Of a DNA stretch of 43,833 bases, positions 16,806 to 24,823 are shown one piece after another. The DNA is taken from contig JAKJBU010000005.1 of NCBI GenBank assembly GCA_022706825.1, forward strand, positions 695 through 44,527, read 5' to 3'. The notes below the pieces were generated by a model. It had not been told where the DNA came from. It ran no database searches and worked only from the letters and a program-made list of their open reading frames with translations. Each line of letters begins with the position of its first letter. Position 1 is the first letter of the stretch. The DNA is from Bacillota bacterium. GTDB taxonomy: Bacteria; Bacillota; Clostridia; Lutisporales; Lutisporaceae. Position numbers and translations under genes: made by a program.

Positions 16806-18143
16806 ATGAAGAAAGATATGTACAGTTTTTTTGATATGAACAGGGAGCAGGAGATGAAGAAGGAGAGCCCTCTTGCTCTTAGGATGAGGCCGGGTGATCT
16901 TTCCGAATTTGTCGGTCAGGAGGATATTGTGGCTCCGGGGAAGCTGCTTTATCGTGCTATAAAGGCTGACAAGCTCACTTCTCTTATTTTTTTCGGGCCG
17001 CCGGGAACAGGAAAAACTACCTTGGCAAAGATAATAGCAAATACAAGCAAATCTTATTTTGAGCAGCTTAATGCAGTGACTTCGGGAGTGGGAGACATAC
17101 GCAGGGTAGTTGAGGAGGCAAAAAACCGCAAGGGGATGTACGGGCAAAGGACAATTCTATTTATTGATGAGATTCACCGTTTTAACAAAGCCCAACAGGA
17201 TGCAATGCTTCCGTATGTGGAGGACGGTACTGTAATATTAATAGGAGCTACAACAGAGAATCCGTATTATGAGGTGAACGATGCACTTATTTCACGATCC
17301 ACTATATTCAGACTCAATCCTCTTAAAGCGGAGGATATCAGAAAACTGGTTGAAAGATGCCTGACTGATGAAAATAAAGGGCTTGGCTCATATAATATTG
17401 TGATAACCGAGGAAGCCATGGCTCATATAGTCAATATAGCCAACGGTGATGCCAGGGCCGCATTGAATGCGGTGGAACTGGCGGCCCTTACCACTGAAAG
17501 AGGCAGTGACGGTAAGATTCATATAGACTTGAAGACAGCGGAGGACTGCATACAGAAGAGAGCTGTGAATTATGAAAAGAAGGGTGAGAACCATTACGAC
17601 ACAATATCGGCATTTATAAAAAGCATGAGAGGTTCTGATCCTGACGCCGTACTTCATTATCTTGCCAAAATGCTTTATGCAGGTGAGGATCCCAAGTTCA
17701 TTGCAAGAAGGATAATGATTTGTGCCTCCGAAGATGTGGGGAATGCTGATCCCATTGCTATTATCGTAGCAACGGCGGCAGCCAATGCGGTTCATATGAT
17801 TGGCATGCCGGAAGCACAGATTATTTTGTCCCAGGCAGCTTTGTACGTGGCTTGCGCACCGAAAAGCAATTCCGCAGTGGTCGGAATCGGAAAGGCAATG
17901 CAGGATGTGGAAAACAAAAGAACCGGGGCTGTTCCTCTGCACCTGAGAAATGATGCATTCAAGGGTGCAAGGGATTGGGGATATGGGGTTGAGTACAAGT
18001 ACCCCCACGATTATGAGGGCAATTTTGTGGAGCAGCAGTATTTGCCCGATGAAATCAAAGATGCTCAATACTATTTTCCGTCAGACAACGGATATGAAAG
18101 TAAAATAAAAGATCCCAAGCTTAAAAATAGAAGAACCAAATAA
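16806..18143 (+). CDS. rarA: Replication-associated recombination ATPase RarA/MgsA
   Basis: This 445-residue AAA+ ATPase is related to clamp loaders and RuvB. Walker A is GPPGTGKT (64-71), Walker B is FIDEIHRF (Asp121-Glu122), and a sensor region [18 protein letters not shown] follows. A C-terminal tetramerisation domain contains [15 protein letters not shown]. It acts at stalled replication forks with SSB. Length is normal. It is probably transcribed alone. Confidence 0.95.
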   Translation: MKKDMYSFFDMNREQEMKKESPLALRMRPGDLSEFVGQEDIVAPGKLLYRAIKADKLTSLIFFGPPGTGKTTLAKIIANTSKSYFEQLNAVTSGVGDIRRVVEEAKNRKGMYGQRTILFIDEIHRFNKAQQDAMLPYVEDGTVILIGATTENPYYEVNDALISRSTIFRLNPLKAEDIRKLVERCLTDENKGLGSYNIVITEEAMAHIVNIANGDARAALNAVELAALTTERGSDGKIHIDLKTAEDCIQKRAVNYEKKGENHYDTISAFIKSMRGSDPDAVLHYLAKMLYAGEDPKFIARRIMICASEDVGNADPIAIIVATAAANAVHMIGMPEAQIILSQAALYVACAPKSNSAVVGIGKAMQDVENKRTGAVPLHLRNDAFKGARDWGYGVEYKYPHDYEGNFVEQQYLPDEIKDAQYYFPSDNGYESKIKDPKLKNRRTK

Positions 18144-18474
18144 TCAGGCATGTCTGAAATGATATATAGAATACGCCAGTATACAGCTAATCAGGAATAA
18201 TGTACATCCTTTGGCGTATTCTATGAATCAAGGAAAACATTTTAGGATATCCGAAATATTATTAGCTGATGTCTATCCTAAAATGTAGAGTTGTGGCAAA
18301 AAGTGCTTCTGTTAAGATAACACTTTTGGATATTGTTTTTATGCAATCGAAGAATTAAAATGATTTTAATCATGATCTTAACAGGAAGCCGTGCATAGGT
18401 CACAATTTTTCAGTTCATGCTAATCGGGATCAAACTTTTATATGCAGCAACTTTTATAAAAGAAGGTGTTAGTA
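18144..18474 (+). other. 331-bp leader before lysA with several inverted repeats
   Basis: This non-coding region has at least three structures. Arms 18166-18178 and 18212-18224 are perfect 13-bp repeats. Arms 18238-18249 and 18274-18285 are perfect 12-bp repeats. A 7-bp hairpin (18299-18305 and 18321-18327) has a loop, CTTCTGTTAAGAT, complementary with one bulge to 18375-18388. I looked for lysine-riboswitch and T-box core sequences and did not find them. The first repeat may serve as the end of rarA transcription. Confidence 0.5.
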
Positions 18475-19728
18475 ATGAACTACTATTTTTCGGATTGTGA
18501 TACTGTAGCATTGGCAAAAGAATATGGCACTCCTCTTTATGTAATGTCTGAGGATATTATAATGGAGAGACTGAATGAAATCAGGTATTCTTTTACTGAA
18601 AAGTATCAGGACGTACAAGCGTATTATGCATCAAAGGCATTTTTGACCAGGGAAATGGCAAGGATAATCAAGAGAGAAAACATGGGACTGGACGTTGTTT
18701 CGGGAGGAGAACTGTATACGGCAAAATCAGTGGATTTTCCAATGGAGAAAATAATGTTTCACGGAAACAACAAAACTCCCGAAGAAATCAAAACGGCACT
18801 TGAATGCAAAATCGGACGTTTTGTATGTGACAGTATCTGGGAGATTCAGTTGATTGACAGGCTTGCAAAGGAAATGGGCGTAAAGGCGGATATACTTTTA
18901 CGTATTACTCCGGGAGTGGATTCCCATACTCATAAGTATATATTGACAGGCAATATTGACTCAAAGTTCGGAATTCCGATACCTCATGTAAACGAAGCCG
19001 TAAAGCTTTCACTGGAATCGGAAGGTATAACCTTAAAAGGGCTGCACTTCCATATTGGGTCACAGATTCTGGAGAATGAGTCATATATCATGGCTGTTGA
19101 TATTATGCTGAACCTCATAAAGAAGATAAAAGATGAAGTCGGGTATGTTGCACAAGAATTCAATCTGGGAGGAGGCTTTGGGATAAAGTATCTGGACGAT
19201 ACGGAAAAAAGGAAGCTGTCATATTTTGTTGATCCTATGATGAATAGTATTGAGGAGTTCTGCAGTAATAACGGTATAAAAAGGCCGAGAATTTTTATTG
19301 AGCCCGGACGCTGGATAGTCGGAGAAGCAGGTATTACTCTTTACACAATAGGCAGCATTAAAAAAATACCGGGGGTCAGAACTTATGCGGGGATAGACGG
19401 GGGATTCCCGGATAACCCGAGACCGGCACTTTATCAGGCTAAATACGATGGAATCATAGCAAATAAAGCAGATTCCCCCAAGAAAGAGCGTGTTACAATT
19501 GCAGGCAAATGCTGTGAAAGCGGAGATATACTTATATGGGATTTATATGTTCCCGAGCTTCAGCCGGGAGATATTCTTGCCGTTAAATCAACAGGTGCTT
19601 ACGGCTACTCTATGGCAAGCAACTATAACAGGAATCCCAAACCGGCCGTTGTTATGCTGAGCAAAGGAAAGCCAAGGCTTATTGTAAAGCGGCAGACCTA
19701 TGAGGACCTGTTGAGGAATGAGTGTTAA
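18475..19728 (+). CDS. lysA: Diaminopimelate decarboxylase
   Basis: This 417-residue PLP enzyme of fold type III decarboxylates meso-diaminopimelate to lysine. The PLP lysine is Lys54 in YYASKAFLT. Other landmarks are HFHIGSQI, LGGGFGIKY, the glycine-rich EPGRWIVGEAG, and AGKCCESGDI with the active-site cysteine near 347. ATG 18475 is preferred over GTG 18466, which lies in the AGAAGGTG ribosome site. dapF is two genes downstream, supporting the DAP/lysine role over a polyamine decarboxylase. Confidence 0.9.
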   Translation: MNYYFSDCDTVALAKEYGTPLYVMSEDIIMERLNEIRYSFTEKYQDVQAYYASKAFLTREMARIIKRENMGLDVVSGGELYTAKSVDFPMEKIMFHGNNKTPEEIKTALECKIGRFVCDSIWEIQLIDRLAKEMGVKADILLRITPGVDSHTHKYILTGNIDSKFGIPIPHVNEAVKLSLESEGITLKGLHFHIGSQILENESYIMAVDIMLNLIKKIKDEVGYVAQEFNLGGGFGIKYLDDTEKRKLSYFVDPMMNSIEEFCSNNGIKRPRIFIEPGRWIVGEAGITLYTIGSIKKIPGVRTYAGIDGGFPDNPRPALYQAKYDGIIANKADSPKKERVTIAGKCCESGDILIWDLYVPELQPGDILAVKSTGAYGYSMASNYNRNPKPAVVMLSKGKPRLIVKRQTYEDLLRNEC

Positions 19729-19772
19729 ATGCATAAAATTTCATAAAATATTATAAGAAAGAGGGGATTTGT

Positions 19773-21038
19773 GTGAGTACGAGGACACAAACGGTTTGGG
19801 AGGCATATCGTTTCCCGATAATTCTGTTTACCGCAATAATTATTGGCAGTATCATAGGTATTACTATGGGCGCGAATGCTGCAGTTTTCAAGCCATTAGG
19901 GGATATTTTCCTGAATCTCATGTTCACTGTTGTTGTACCCCTTGTTTTTATTACAATATCCAGTGCAGTAGCAAATATGGCAAATATGAGAAGATTGGGC
20001 AGCATTTTGAAGAATCTGCTTTTGGTATTTGTTGTTACCGGTATAATTTCAGCTATTATAATGATATTTTTCGTGACAGTTATACCACCTGCACAAGGAG
20101 TTAATCTAAACGTCAATGCTGAGGAGCCAGTAGAGAAGATCAGCCTTGCAAACCAAGCAGTAAAGGCTATCACGGTATCAGACTTTCCGGAGCTTTTATC
20201 AAGAAGGAATATGTTGCCGCTTATAGTATTTTCAGTGCTGTTCGGGTTCTGCGTAACTGCCTTGGGTGAAAAAGGCAAGAAGGTTGCGGAGGCATTGGAT
20301 ACACTTTCAAATGTCATGATGAAAATGGTAAGCTTTATAATGTACTATGCTCCTATTGGGCTGGCTGCATATTTTGCGGCTCTTGTAGGGGAGTTCGGGC
20401 CGGAGCTTCTAAAGGACTACGCCAGGGCTATGGCTATATATTATCCTGTTACAATAGCTTATTTCTTTATAGCTTTCTTCGTATACGCATATTATTCGGG
20501 AGGAATGCCGGCGGTAAAGAGATTCTTCAAAAATATTGTATCACCTGCATTTACCTCTTTAGCGACCCAATCCAGCATTGCAACCTTACCGGTTAATCTT
20601 GAATCAGCAAGAAAAATGGGTGTTCCGAAGGATATCAGGGAAATAGTCCTTCCGATGGGTGCTACAATGCATATGGACGGTTCGTGCTTATCGGCAATTT
20701 TGAAGATATCCTTTTTGTTCGGACTTTACGGAAAAGGATTCACGGGAATAGGAACCTTTGCAACTGCAATACTGATATCCGTAATGAGCGGTGTTGTAAT
20801 GTCGGGGGTACCCGGAGGCGGATTGATCGGAGAAATGCTTATAGTAAATCTTTATGGTTTTCCGCCGGAAGCTTTTCCGATTATTGCAACAATCGGATTT
20901 TTGGTTGACCCTCCCGCTACAATGGTTAATGCCTGCGGAGACAGTGTAGCGGCAATGATGGTAACGAGGCTCGTAGAGGGAAAAGAGTGGCTGGCTAAGG
21001 TAATTAAAGGAGAGGCTCAAGGGCAAGTTACAGAATAA
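19773..21038 (+). CDS. Dicarboxylate/amino-acid:cation symporter (DAACS family)
   Basis: This 421-residue polytopic membrane protein has about eight hydrophobic segments and two re-entrant regions. It belongs to the glutamate/aspartate transporter family: the serine-rich hairpin is FTSLATQSSIATLPV, and the substrate region has MGATMHMDGS and, later, DPPATMVNACGDS. It imports acidic or small neutral amino acids, or dicarboxylates, with sodium or protons. It starts at GTG 19773. Its position between lysA and dapF hints at aspartate (a DAP precursor) or a related amino acid, but the substrate cannot be read from the sequence. Confidence 0.9.
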   Translation: MSTRTQTVWEAYRFPIILFTAIIIGSIIGITMGANAAVFKPLGDIFLNLMFTVVVPLVFITISSAVANMANMRRLGSILKNLLLVFVVTGIISAIIMIFFVTVIPPAQGVNLNVNAEEPVEKISLANQAVKAITVSDFPELLSRRNMLPLIVFSVLFGFCVTALGEKGKKVAEALDTLSNVMMKMVSFIMYYAPIGLAAYFAALVGEFGPELLKDYARAMAIYYPVTIAYFFIAFFVYAYYSGGMPAVKRFFKNIVSPAFTSLATQSSIATLPVNLESARKMGVPKDIREIVLPMGATMHMDGSCLSAILKISFLFGLYGKGFTGIGTFATAILISVMSGVVMSGVPGGGLIGEMLIVNLYGFPPEAFPIIATIGFLVDPPATMVNACGDSVAAMMVTRLVEGKEWLAKVIKGEAQGQVTE

Positions 21039-21085
21039 ATGCGGCTATTTTTGAGTAATGCCGTACCGGGTTCGGAGGCAATATT

Positions 21086-21916
21086 ATGAAGTTTTACAAA
21101 TACACTGGACTGGGAAATGATTTTATATTGATTAATAATTTGAGAGGCAATATCCATATTTACGGCAGCCTTGCCAAAACAATGTGCGACAGGTATTTCG
21201 GTATAGGCGCAGACGGTGTTGTACTTGCATCCCCAAGTAAAAGCTGCGATATCAGAATGGAAATATTCAATTCTGACGGAAGCATGGCAGAAATGTGCGG
21301 AAATGCTTCACGCTGCTTTGCGAAGTTCTGTTACGAAAAGAAACTGGTTGACAAGGAGAGCTTCACTGTGGAGACATTGGCCGGTACCATATCACCCAGG
21401 CTGAATATTGAGGACGGAGCAGTGAAAGAGGTAACTGTGGACATGGGAATGCCGAAGTTTGGCAGCAAGGATATCCCGTTTAATGCTGACTTGGATAAAG
21501 TAGTTGATTATCCCATCCGGGTTGATGGAAAAGAATATCTCATTACTTCAATGTTTATGGGTGTTCCTCACACAGTTGTTTTTACGGACAGTATCGAGGA
21601 TGAAAAGGTGATTTCGGAAGGAAGAAAAATTGAAGTATCTGATTATTTCCCACGAAATACAAATGTGAATTTTGTTTCAATAATAAACAAGAATGAAATA
21701 ATCCTTCGTACATGGGAAAGAGGAGCAGGCTATACAATGGCATGCGGCACGGGTGCCTGTGCTTCGGTTGTTGCAGGAATTGCAAGCGGGAAGCTTGGGA
21801 GTATTGTCAGGGTGCATCTTCGAGGTGGGGATTTGACTGTTGAATGGAAGGCCGGGGAACACGTGCAAATGACCGGTGAAGCAAAAGAAGTATTCACCGG
21901 GGAGTACGAAATATGA
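21086..21916 (+). CDS. dapF: Diaminopimelate epimerase
   Basis: This 276-residue cofactor-independent racemase converts LL-DAP to meso-DAP for lysine and peptidoglycan synthesis. Catalytic cysteines are Cys71 in EMCGNASRC and Cys220 in ACGTGACAS. The N-terminus MKFYKYTGLGNDFILI is classic. It is the last gene of the lysA-symporter-dapF group and ends at a strong terminator. Confidence 0.96.
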   Translation: MKFYKYTGLGNDFILINNLRGNIHIYGSLAKTMCDRYFGIGADGVVLASPSKSCDIRMEIFNSDGSMAEMCGNASRCFAKFCYEKKLVDKESFTVETLAGTISPRLNIEDGAVKEVTVDMGMPKFGSKDIPFNADLDKVVDYPIRVDGKEYLITSMFMGVPHTVVFTDSIEDEKVISEGRKIEVSDYFPRNTNVNFVSIINKNEIILRTWERGAGYTMACGTGACASVVAGIASGKLGSIVRVHLRGGDLTVEWKAGEHVQMTGEAKEVFTGEYEI

Positions 21917-21921
21917 CAGTA

Positions 21922-21957
21922 AGGAGAATTCTATTTAAAGAATTCTCCTATTTTTTT
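21922..21957 (+). terminator. Rho-independent terminator after dapF
   Basis: Perfect 11-bp arms AGGAGAATTCT (21922-21932) and AGAATTCTCCT (21939-21949) are followed by seven T residues (21951-21957). The stem overlaps the stop codon of the convergent gene. Confidence 0.9.
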
Positions 21958-23454
21958 CATAAGGCTGTTATATTTATATGGGATCTCTTCCGGATCCTCC
22001 GTCCAGTTTTCTTTATTATTTGGTGCTGCCGTATTGGGGGAAGCGAAGGCTTGTTTCTCGCTGTCTTTGGAAATATCGGAAGCGGGGTTGACGGTGCCGG
22101 GCTTTCCTACGTAGGTGGTTATATTCTCCTGCTTCATCAATAAGCTTTCGTAGTTGGGAAGCCTTTCATTTTTCATGAACTTTTCCTTGAAGCCGCTTTT
22201 CTTAAGGGTCGGCTGTTCCGTTGCAGTTTTATCAACAGTACCTGACTTTGGGGGGGTGGGATCTTTTGAATTCCTGTTATCACTGCTTCCTATCCTGCTG
22301 TTCAGGTACTTCACATTATCCGAGAGGTCTCTTATTTCATCAAGAATCTGTCTTAAATAATCGTTCATATCAGGAATGGGTGCAGCCTGAGCTTTTTCCT
22401 TCGGTTTATCCTCAGGAATACTCCTTGATATATGCTCTGCAGGCCTTGAAATGTTGTAGTTTTTGTCAAGTATGAAAAAGCCCTTTGTTATTGACAGCGG
22501 GGCCAGGCTTTTCATTATTTTTACTGCATTAATAATGGTATCCGCCGTAACGGGCAAGTCAACAGCCTTTCTCCATCTGCCCGCTGAATCGTCAAAGGTG
22601 TATTGATGGAAAACATGATCCTTTATCCAGGCCATCTGTATTGCTTTATCATCGGAATAAAACAGCGGTATCATTCCGTTGGTATCGATACGGACATTTC
22701 CAAGTTCCCTGAAGTCTATTTCGCTGCTGCTTGAAGATTTACTAAGGAAATGATGTATGTTGTTTCCCTCGTTTTCATTTGAATAGCAGAGCAGGTTTAT
22801 TTTCTTATTTTGATGTATGAGCTTTATAAACGCCTGGTTTTTGTATGATATGCTGAGGCTTTTGTGAAGCCAGGATTTGGTGGAATCGTCGTAGCAGTAA
22901 TAATTGATATAATATAGGGTTCCATCGTACCATACACTGGCATAGTGAATAATACCGTTTCTTAAAGGGAGCAGAGAGTAAGAGCTTTCAATGTTTTGAG
23001 AGTATATTTCCGAAAGGCTGTTCTTCCTCCAGGAATACTCTATATAAGGGGTCTTATCGTTTATATTCTTGTGAATGTGGTAAACATTGTACATATTGGC
23101 AATAGGAAGCTTTTTTGAAAAGAATATATGTATGGAACCGTTTTGCACTATAATGTCCATAATAAATATATTGGAGCTGTTGTGCAAATTTACGACAGGT
23201 TCAAATTTCCAACCGCTGTTTGTATATATAAAAAGCAGGACTCCCTTATATCGGCTGTTGCAGGTCAGGTATATGGAATCATCCGCATCTATGACAGCAG
23301 CAAAATCTGCGTTTGCCTGGCTTATAAGCATTGTATCCTTTATATCCCCCTTAATGGGAACCTCCCTGTAATATATTGAAGAATCCCTGTAAAAAAAGAA
23401 GTACCTGTTGCCCTTTGAATCCTCAAGTATTGCTGATGGGTTTATATCTATCAT
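21931..23454 (-). CDS. Unknown protein: beta-repeat N-half, coiled coil, disordered C-half
   Basis: I do not recognise this 507-residue protein. Residues 1-330 are rich in short beta-type strands with recurring aromatic/Asp turns (for example DSSIYYREVPIKG, YDGTLYYINYY), suggesting a propeller- or sialidase-like repeat fold. A predicted coiled coil follows at about 362-395 (DYLRQILDEIRDLSDNVKYL). The rest is polar, proline- and lysine-rich and probably disordered. There is no signal peptide or membrane segment. The ATG is preceded by AGGTGGTGA. It is divergent from the Cys-rich gene across a palindrome and next to glycan genes, so a structural or surface role is possible but unproven. Confidence 0.75.
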   Translation of the reverse strand: MIDINPSAILEDSKGNRYFFFYRDSSIYYREVPIKGDIKDTMLISQANADFAAVIDADDSIYLTCNSRYKGVLLFIYTNSGWKFEPVVNLHNSSNIFIMDIIVQNGSIHIFFSKKLPIANMYNVYHIHKNINDKTPYIEYSWRKNSLSEIYSQNIESSYSLLPLRNGIIHYASVWYDGTLYYINYYCYDDSTKSWLHKSLSISYKNQAFIKLIHQNKKINLLCYSNENEGNNIHHFLSKSSSSSEIDFRELGNVRIDTNGMIPLFYSDDKAIQMAWIKDHVFHQYTFDDSAGRWRKAVDLPVTADTIINAVKIMKSLAPLSITKGFFILDKNYNISRPAEHISRSIPEDKPKEKAQAAPIPDMNDYLRQILDEIRDLSDNVKYLNSRIGSSDNRNSKDPTPPKSGTVDKTATEQPTLKKSGFKEKFMKNERLPNYESLLMKQENITTYVGKPGTVNPASDISKDSEKQAFASPNTAAPNNKENWTEDPEEIPYKYNSLMKKIGEFFK

Positions 23455-23533
23455 ATAATCACCACCTCAAATTTCCTTATCTATATTTATATGGATATTT
23501 TTATGCTTTATGACTGGACTTGCGCATCTGAAA

Positions 23534-23620
23534 AATAATGCGACGGGGACATGGGGACGTTTCCCCTGTCCCACTTCCAGTGGGACACGCGAAACGTCCC
23601 CGTGTCCCCGTCGCATTATT
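23534..23620. repeat. REP-like palindrome, second copy (42-bp arms)
   Basis: Arms 23534-23575 and 23579-23620 pair with three mismatches. The core GGGGACGTTTCCCCTGTCCC differs by one base from that of the element at 14108-14172. The outer parts (AATAATGCGACGGGGAC) are specific to this copy. It sits in the divergent intergenic region, so it is not a simple terminator. Confidence 0.85.
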
Positions 23621-23672
23621 CGTATATTGTGCATTTGTCTAAAAAATTTATTAAATTTGCTTTAACTTGTTC

Positions 23673-23700
23673 ACAAAAATGTCCTGACTTCCATATTATA
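23673..23700 (+). promoter_or_regulatory. Possible sigma-K-type sporulation promoter
   Basis: CATATTATA (23692-23700) fits the sigma-K -10 form CATANNNTA, with AC 17 bases upstream (23673-23674). It lies 46 bases before the Cys-rich gene. The motif is short and could occur by chance in AT-rich DNA. Confidence 0.35.
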
Positions 23701-23746
23701 AATTAGACAGCAATGAAAAAATGTAAATGTATAGGAAGGTGAGAAA

Positions 23747-24511
23747 ATGACAGTGCCAAATGCTTCATTACCAACTGTATTATGTGCAGGGACCACCAGG
23801 CTGGAGATAAAAACAGGCGGGTCGACTGAATGTAAAGATTTGTTTTTTGAGTGCCTTAAGGTAAAAAAGGTATTTGACGAATTTGTTTTAAGGGACTGTG
23901 TAGAAGGCATCAAGTTCAAAGTCTGCGGAAATCCACATGGCGATATTATAAAGCCTGCTTTGATACTGAAGAACTGCAAGCTGAGTAATGTAGAAATTAA
24001 GGATGTTTCAACAAATTCAGATAAGAGGCTTAAATTCTCGGCAAAATGCTGCTGCGATGTGTTTGGAAAGGATGCCAAAGGAAACATTATTCCTCTTGAA
24101 GTACTTGATGTGCCTGAGGGAACTAACCTTTCAGAAGGGCCCTGCGGAGAACTCTGCTTTAAATTCAGTGTGAGAAGAAGCTATCCCAATGTAACAGAAG
24201 AAAATTTTGAAAGACTGCTGCACTTCCTTGATCAAGGGAGATTTGAGCTTCAATGCCTGGGTGAGGCATTTATTGATGAGGAGAACAATACAACAACCGG
24301 TGAGATACTGGTTACCAACCTGGGAGCGTTTATTGCAGTAAAGTTTGACGCTGAAGTACAGCTTTGTGTTCCTGTCCTGGGGTATTGCCAGATAGAAGAG
24401 GATGTAGCACCGATAGATGTTGACTTCTGTGAAGAATTTGAGATGGAGGATATCCCTTCATTCAATCCCCCTCAGCTTGGAGTACCGATTCCCCCATATC
24501 CTATCTCGTAA
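23747..24511 (+). CDS. Cys-rich protein, unknown; candidate spore-surface protein
   Basis: This 254-residue protein has about 18 cysteines, several paired or clustered (KCCCDV, GPCGELC), spread among beta-type segments, with an acidic C-terminal part and a Pro-rich end (FNPPQLGVPIPPYP). There is no signal peptide or membrane helix, so it is cytosolic when made, as mother-cell coat and exosporium proteins are. Cysteine density, a possible sigma-K promoter and neighbouring glycan genes suggest a disulfide-cross-linked spore-coat component. I do not recognise a named family. AAGGTGAG precedes the ATG. Confidence 0.75.
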   Translation: MTVPNASLPTVLCAGTTRLEIKTGGSTECKDLFFECLKVKKVFDEFVLRDCVEGIKFKVCGNPHGDIIKPALILKNCKLSNVEIKDVSTNSDKRLKFSAKCCCDVFGKDAKGNIIPLEVLDVPEGTNLSEGPCGELCFKFSVRRSYPNVTEENFERLLHFLDQGRFELQCLGEAFIDEENNTTTGEILVTNLGAFIAVKFDAEVQLCVPVLGYCQIEEDVAPIDVDFCEEFEMEDIPSFNPPQLGVPIPPYPIS

Positions 24512-24710
24512 TGCAATATGATAAGCGAGGATATGAAAATAAAAGAGATTATAAGATACTATCCAAGAACTAAAGGTGTATTGAGATACTATAATCTGCT
24601 GTCTGCAGGCTGCGGCTGAGGGGGATCTCAGGAGAGGACCCTTCGGCAGGCTGCCGAATCGAGAGGCATTGAATTGAATAAACTTATCAATATTTTGAAT
24701 AACAGGATAA
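24512..24710 (+). other. Non-coding stretch with a GC-rich folded segment
   Basis: This region lies between the Cys-rich gene and the terminator at 24711. It has a direct repeat of AGATACTAT (24554 and 24584) and then a locally GC-rich block (24598-24670). The block contains CTGAG/CTCAG arms (24616-24631) and TTCGGCAG/CTGCCGAA arms (24642-24658). I do not recognise it as a known riboswitch; it could be a 3' UTR structure or a small RNA. Confidence 0.4.
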
Positions 24711-24746
24711 AGGGCTAGCATATGCTGGCCCTTAAATATATTTTTT
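24711..24746 (+). terminator. Rho-independent terminator before the glycan cluster
   Basis: AGGGCTAGCA (24711-24720) pairs with TGCTGGCCCT (24723-24732), with one G-T wobble. The T-run TTTTTT (24741-24746) follows after a short AT-rich spacer. Confidence 0.75.
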
Positions 24747-24823
24747 AAGTAACTTGTCATCGATAAACAGCATATCCTGAAATAAAGACGTTTTTGAATC
24801 GATTAGGAGGGGCCGTGTAATCG

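Noticed and set aside
17388-18068. Long leftward open frame (226 codons) inside rarA
   Set aside because: It is entirely antisense to a well-conserved AAA+ gene, has no ribosome site and has His/Cys-rich composition typical of shadow frames.
18144-18474. Lysine riboswitch or T-box before lysA
   Set aside because: I looked for the conserved L-box core and the T-box AGGGTGG-type sequence and found neither. The inverted repeats present do not follow those layouts.
24595-24670. GC-rich block as a known riboswitch (c-di-AMP, c-di-GMP or cobalamin type)
   Set aside because: The conserved cores of these classes are not recognisable. It is kept only as a possible structured RNA.
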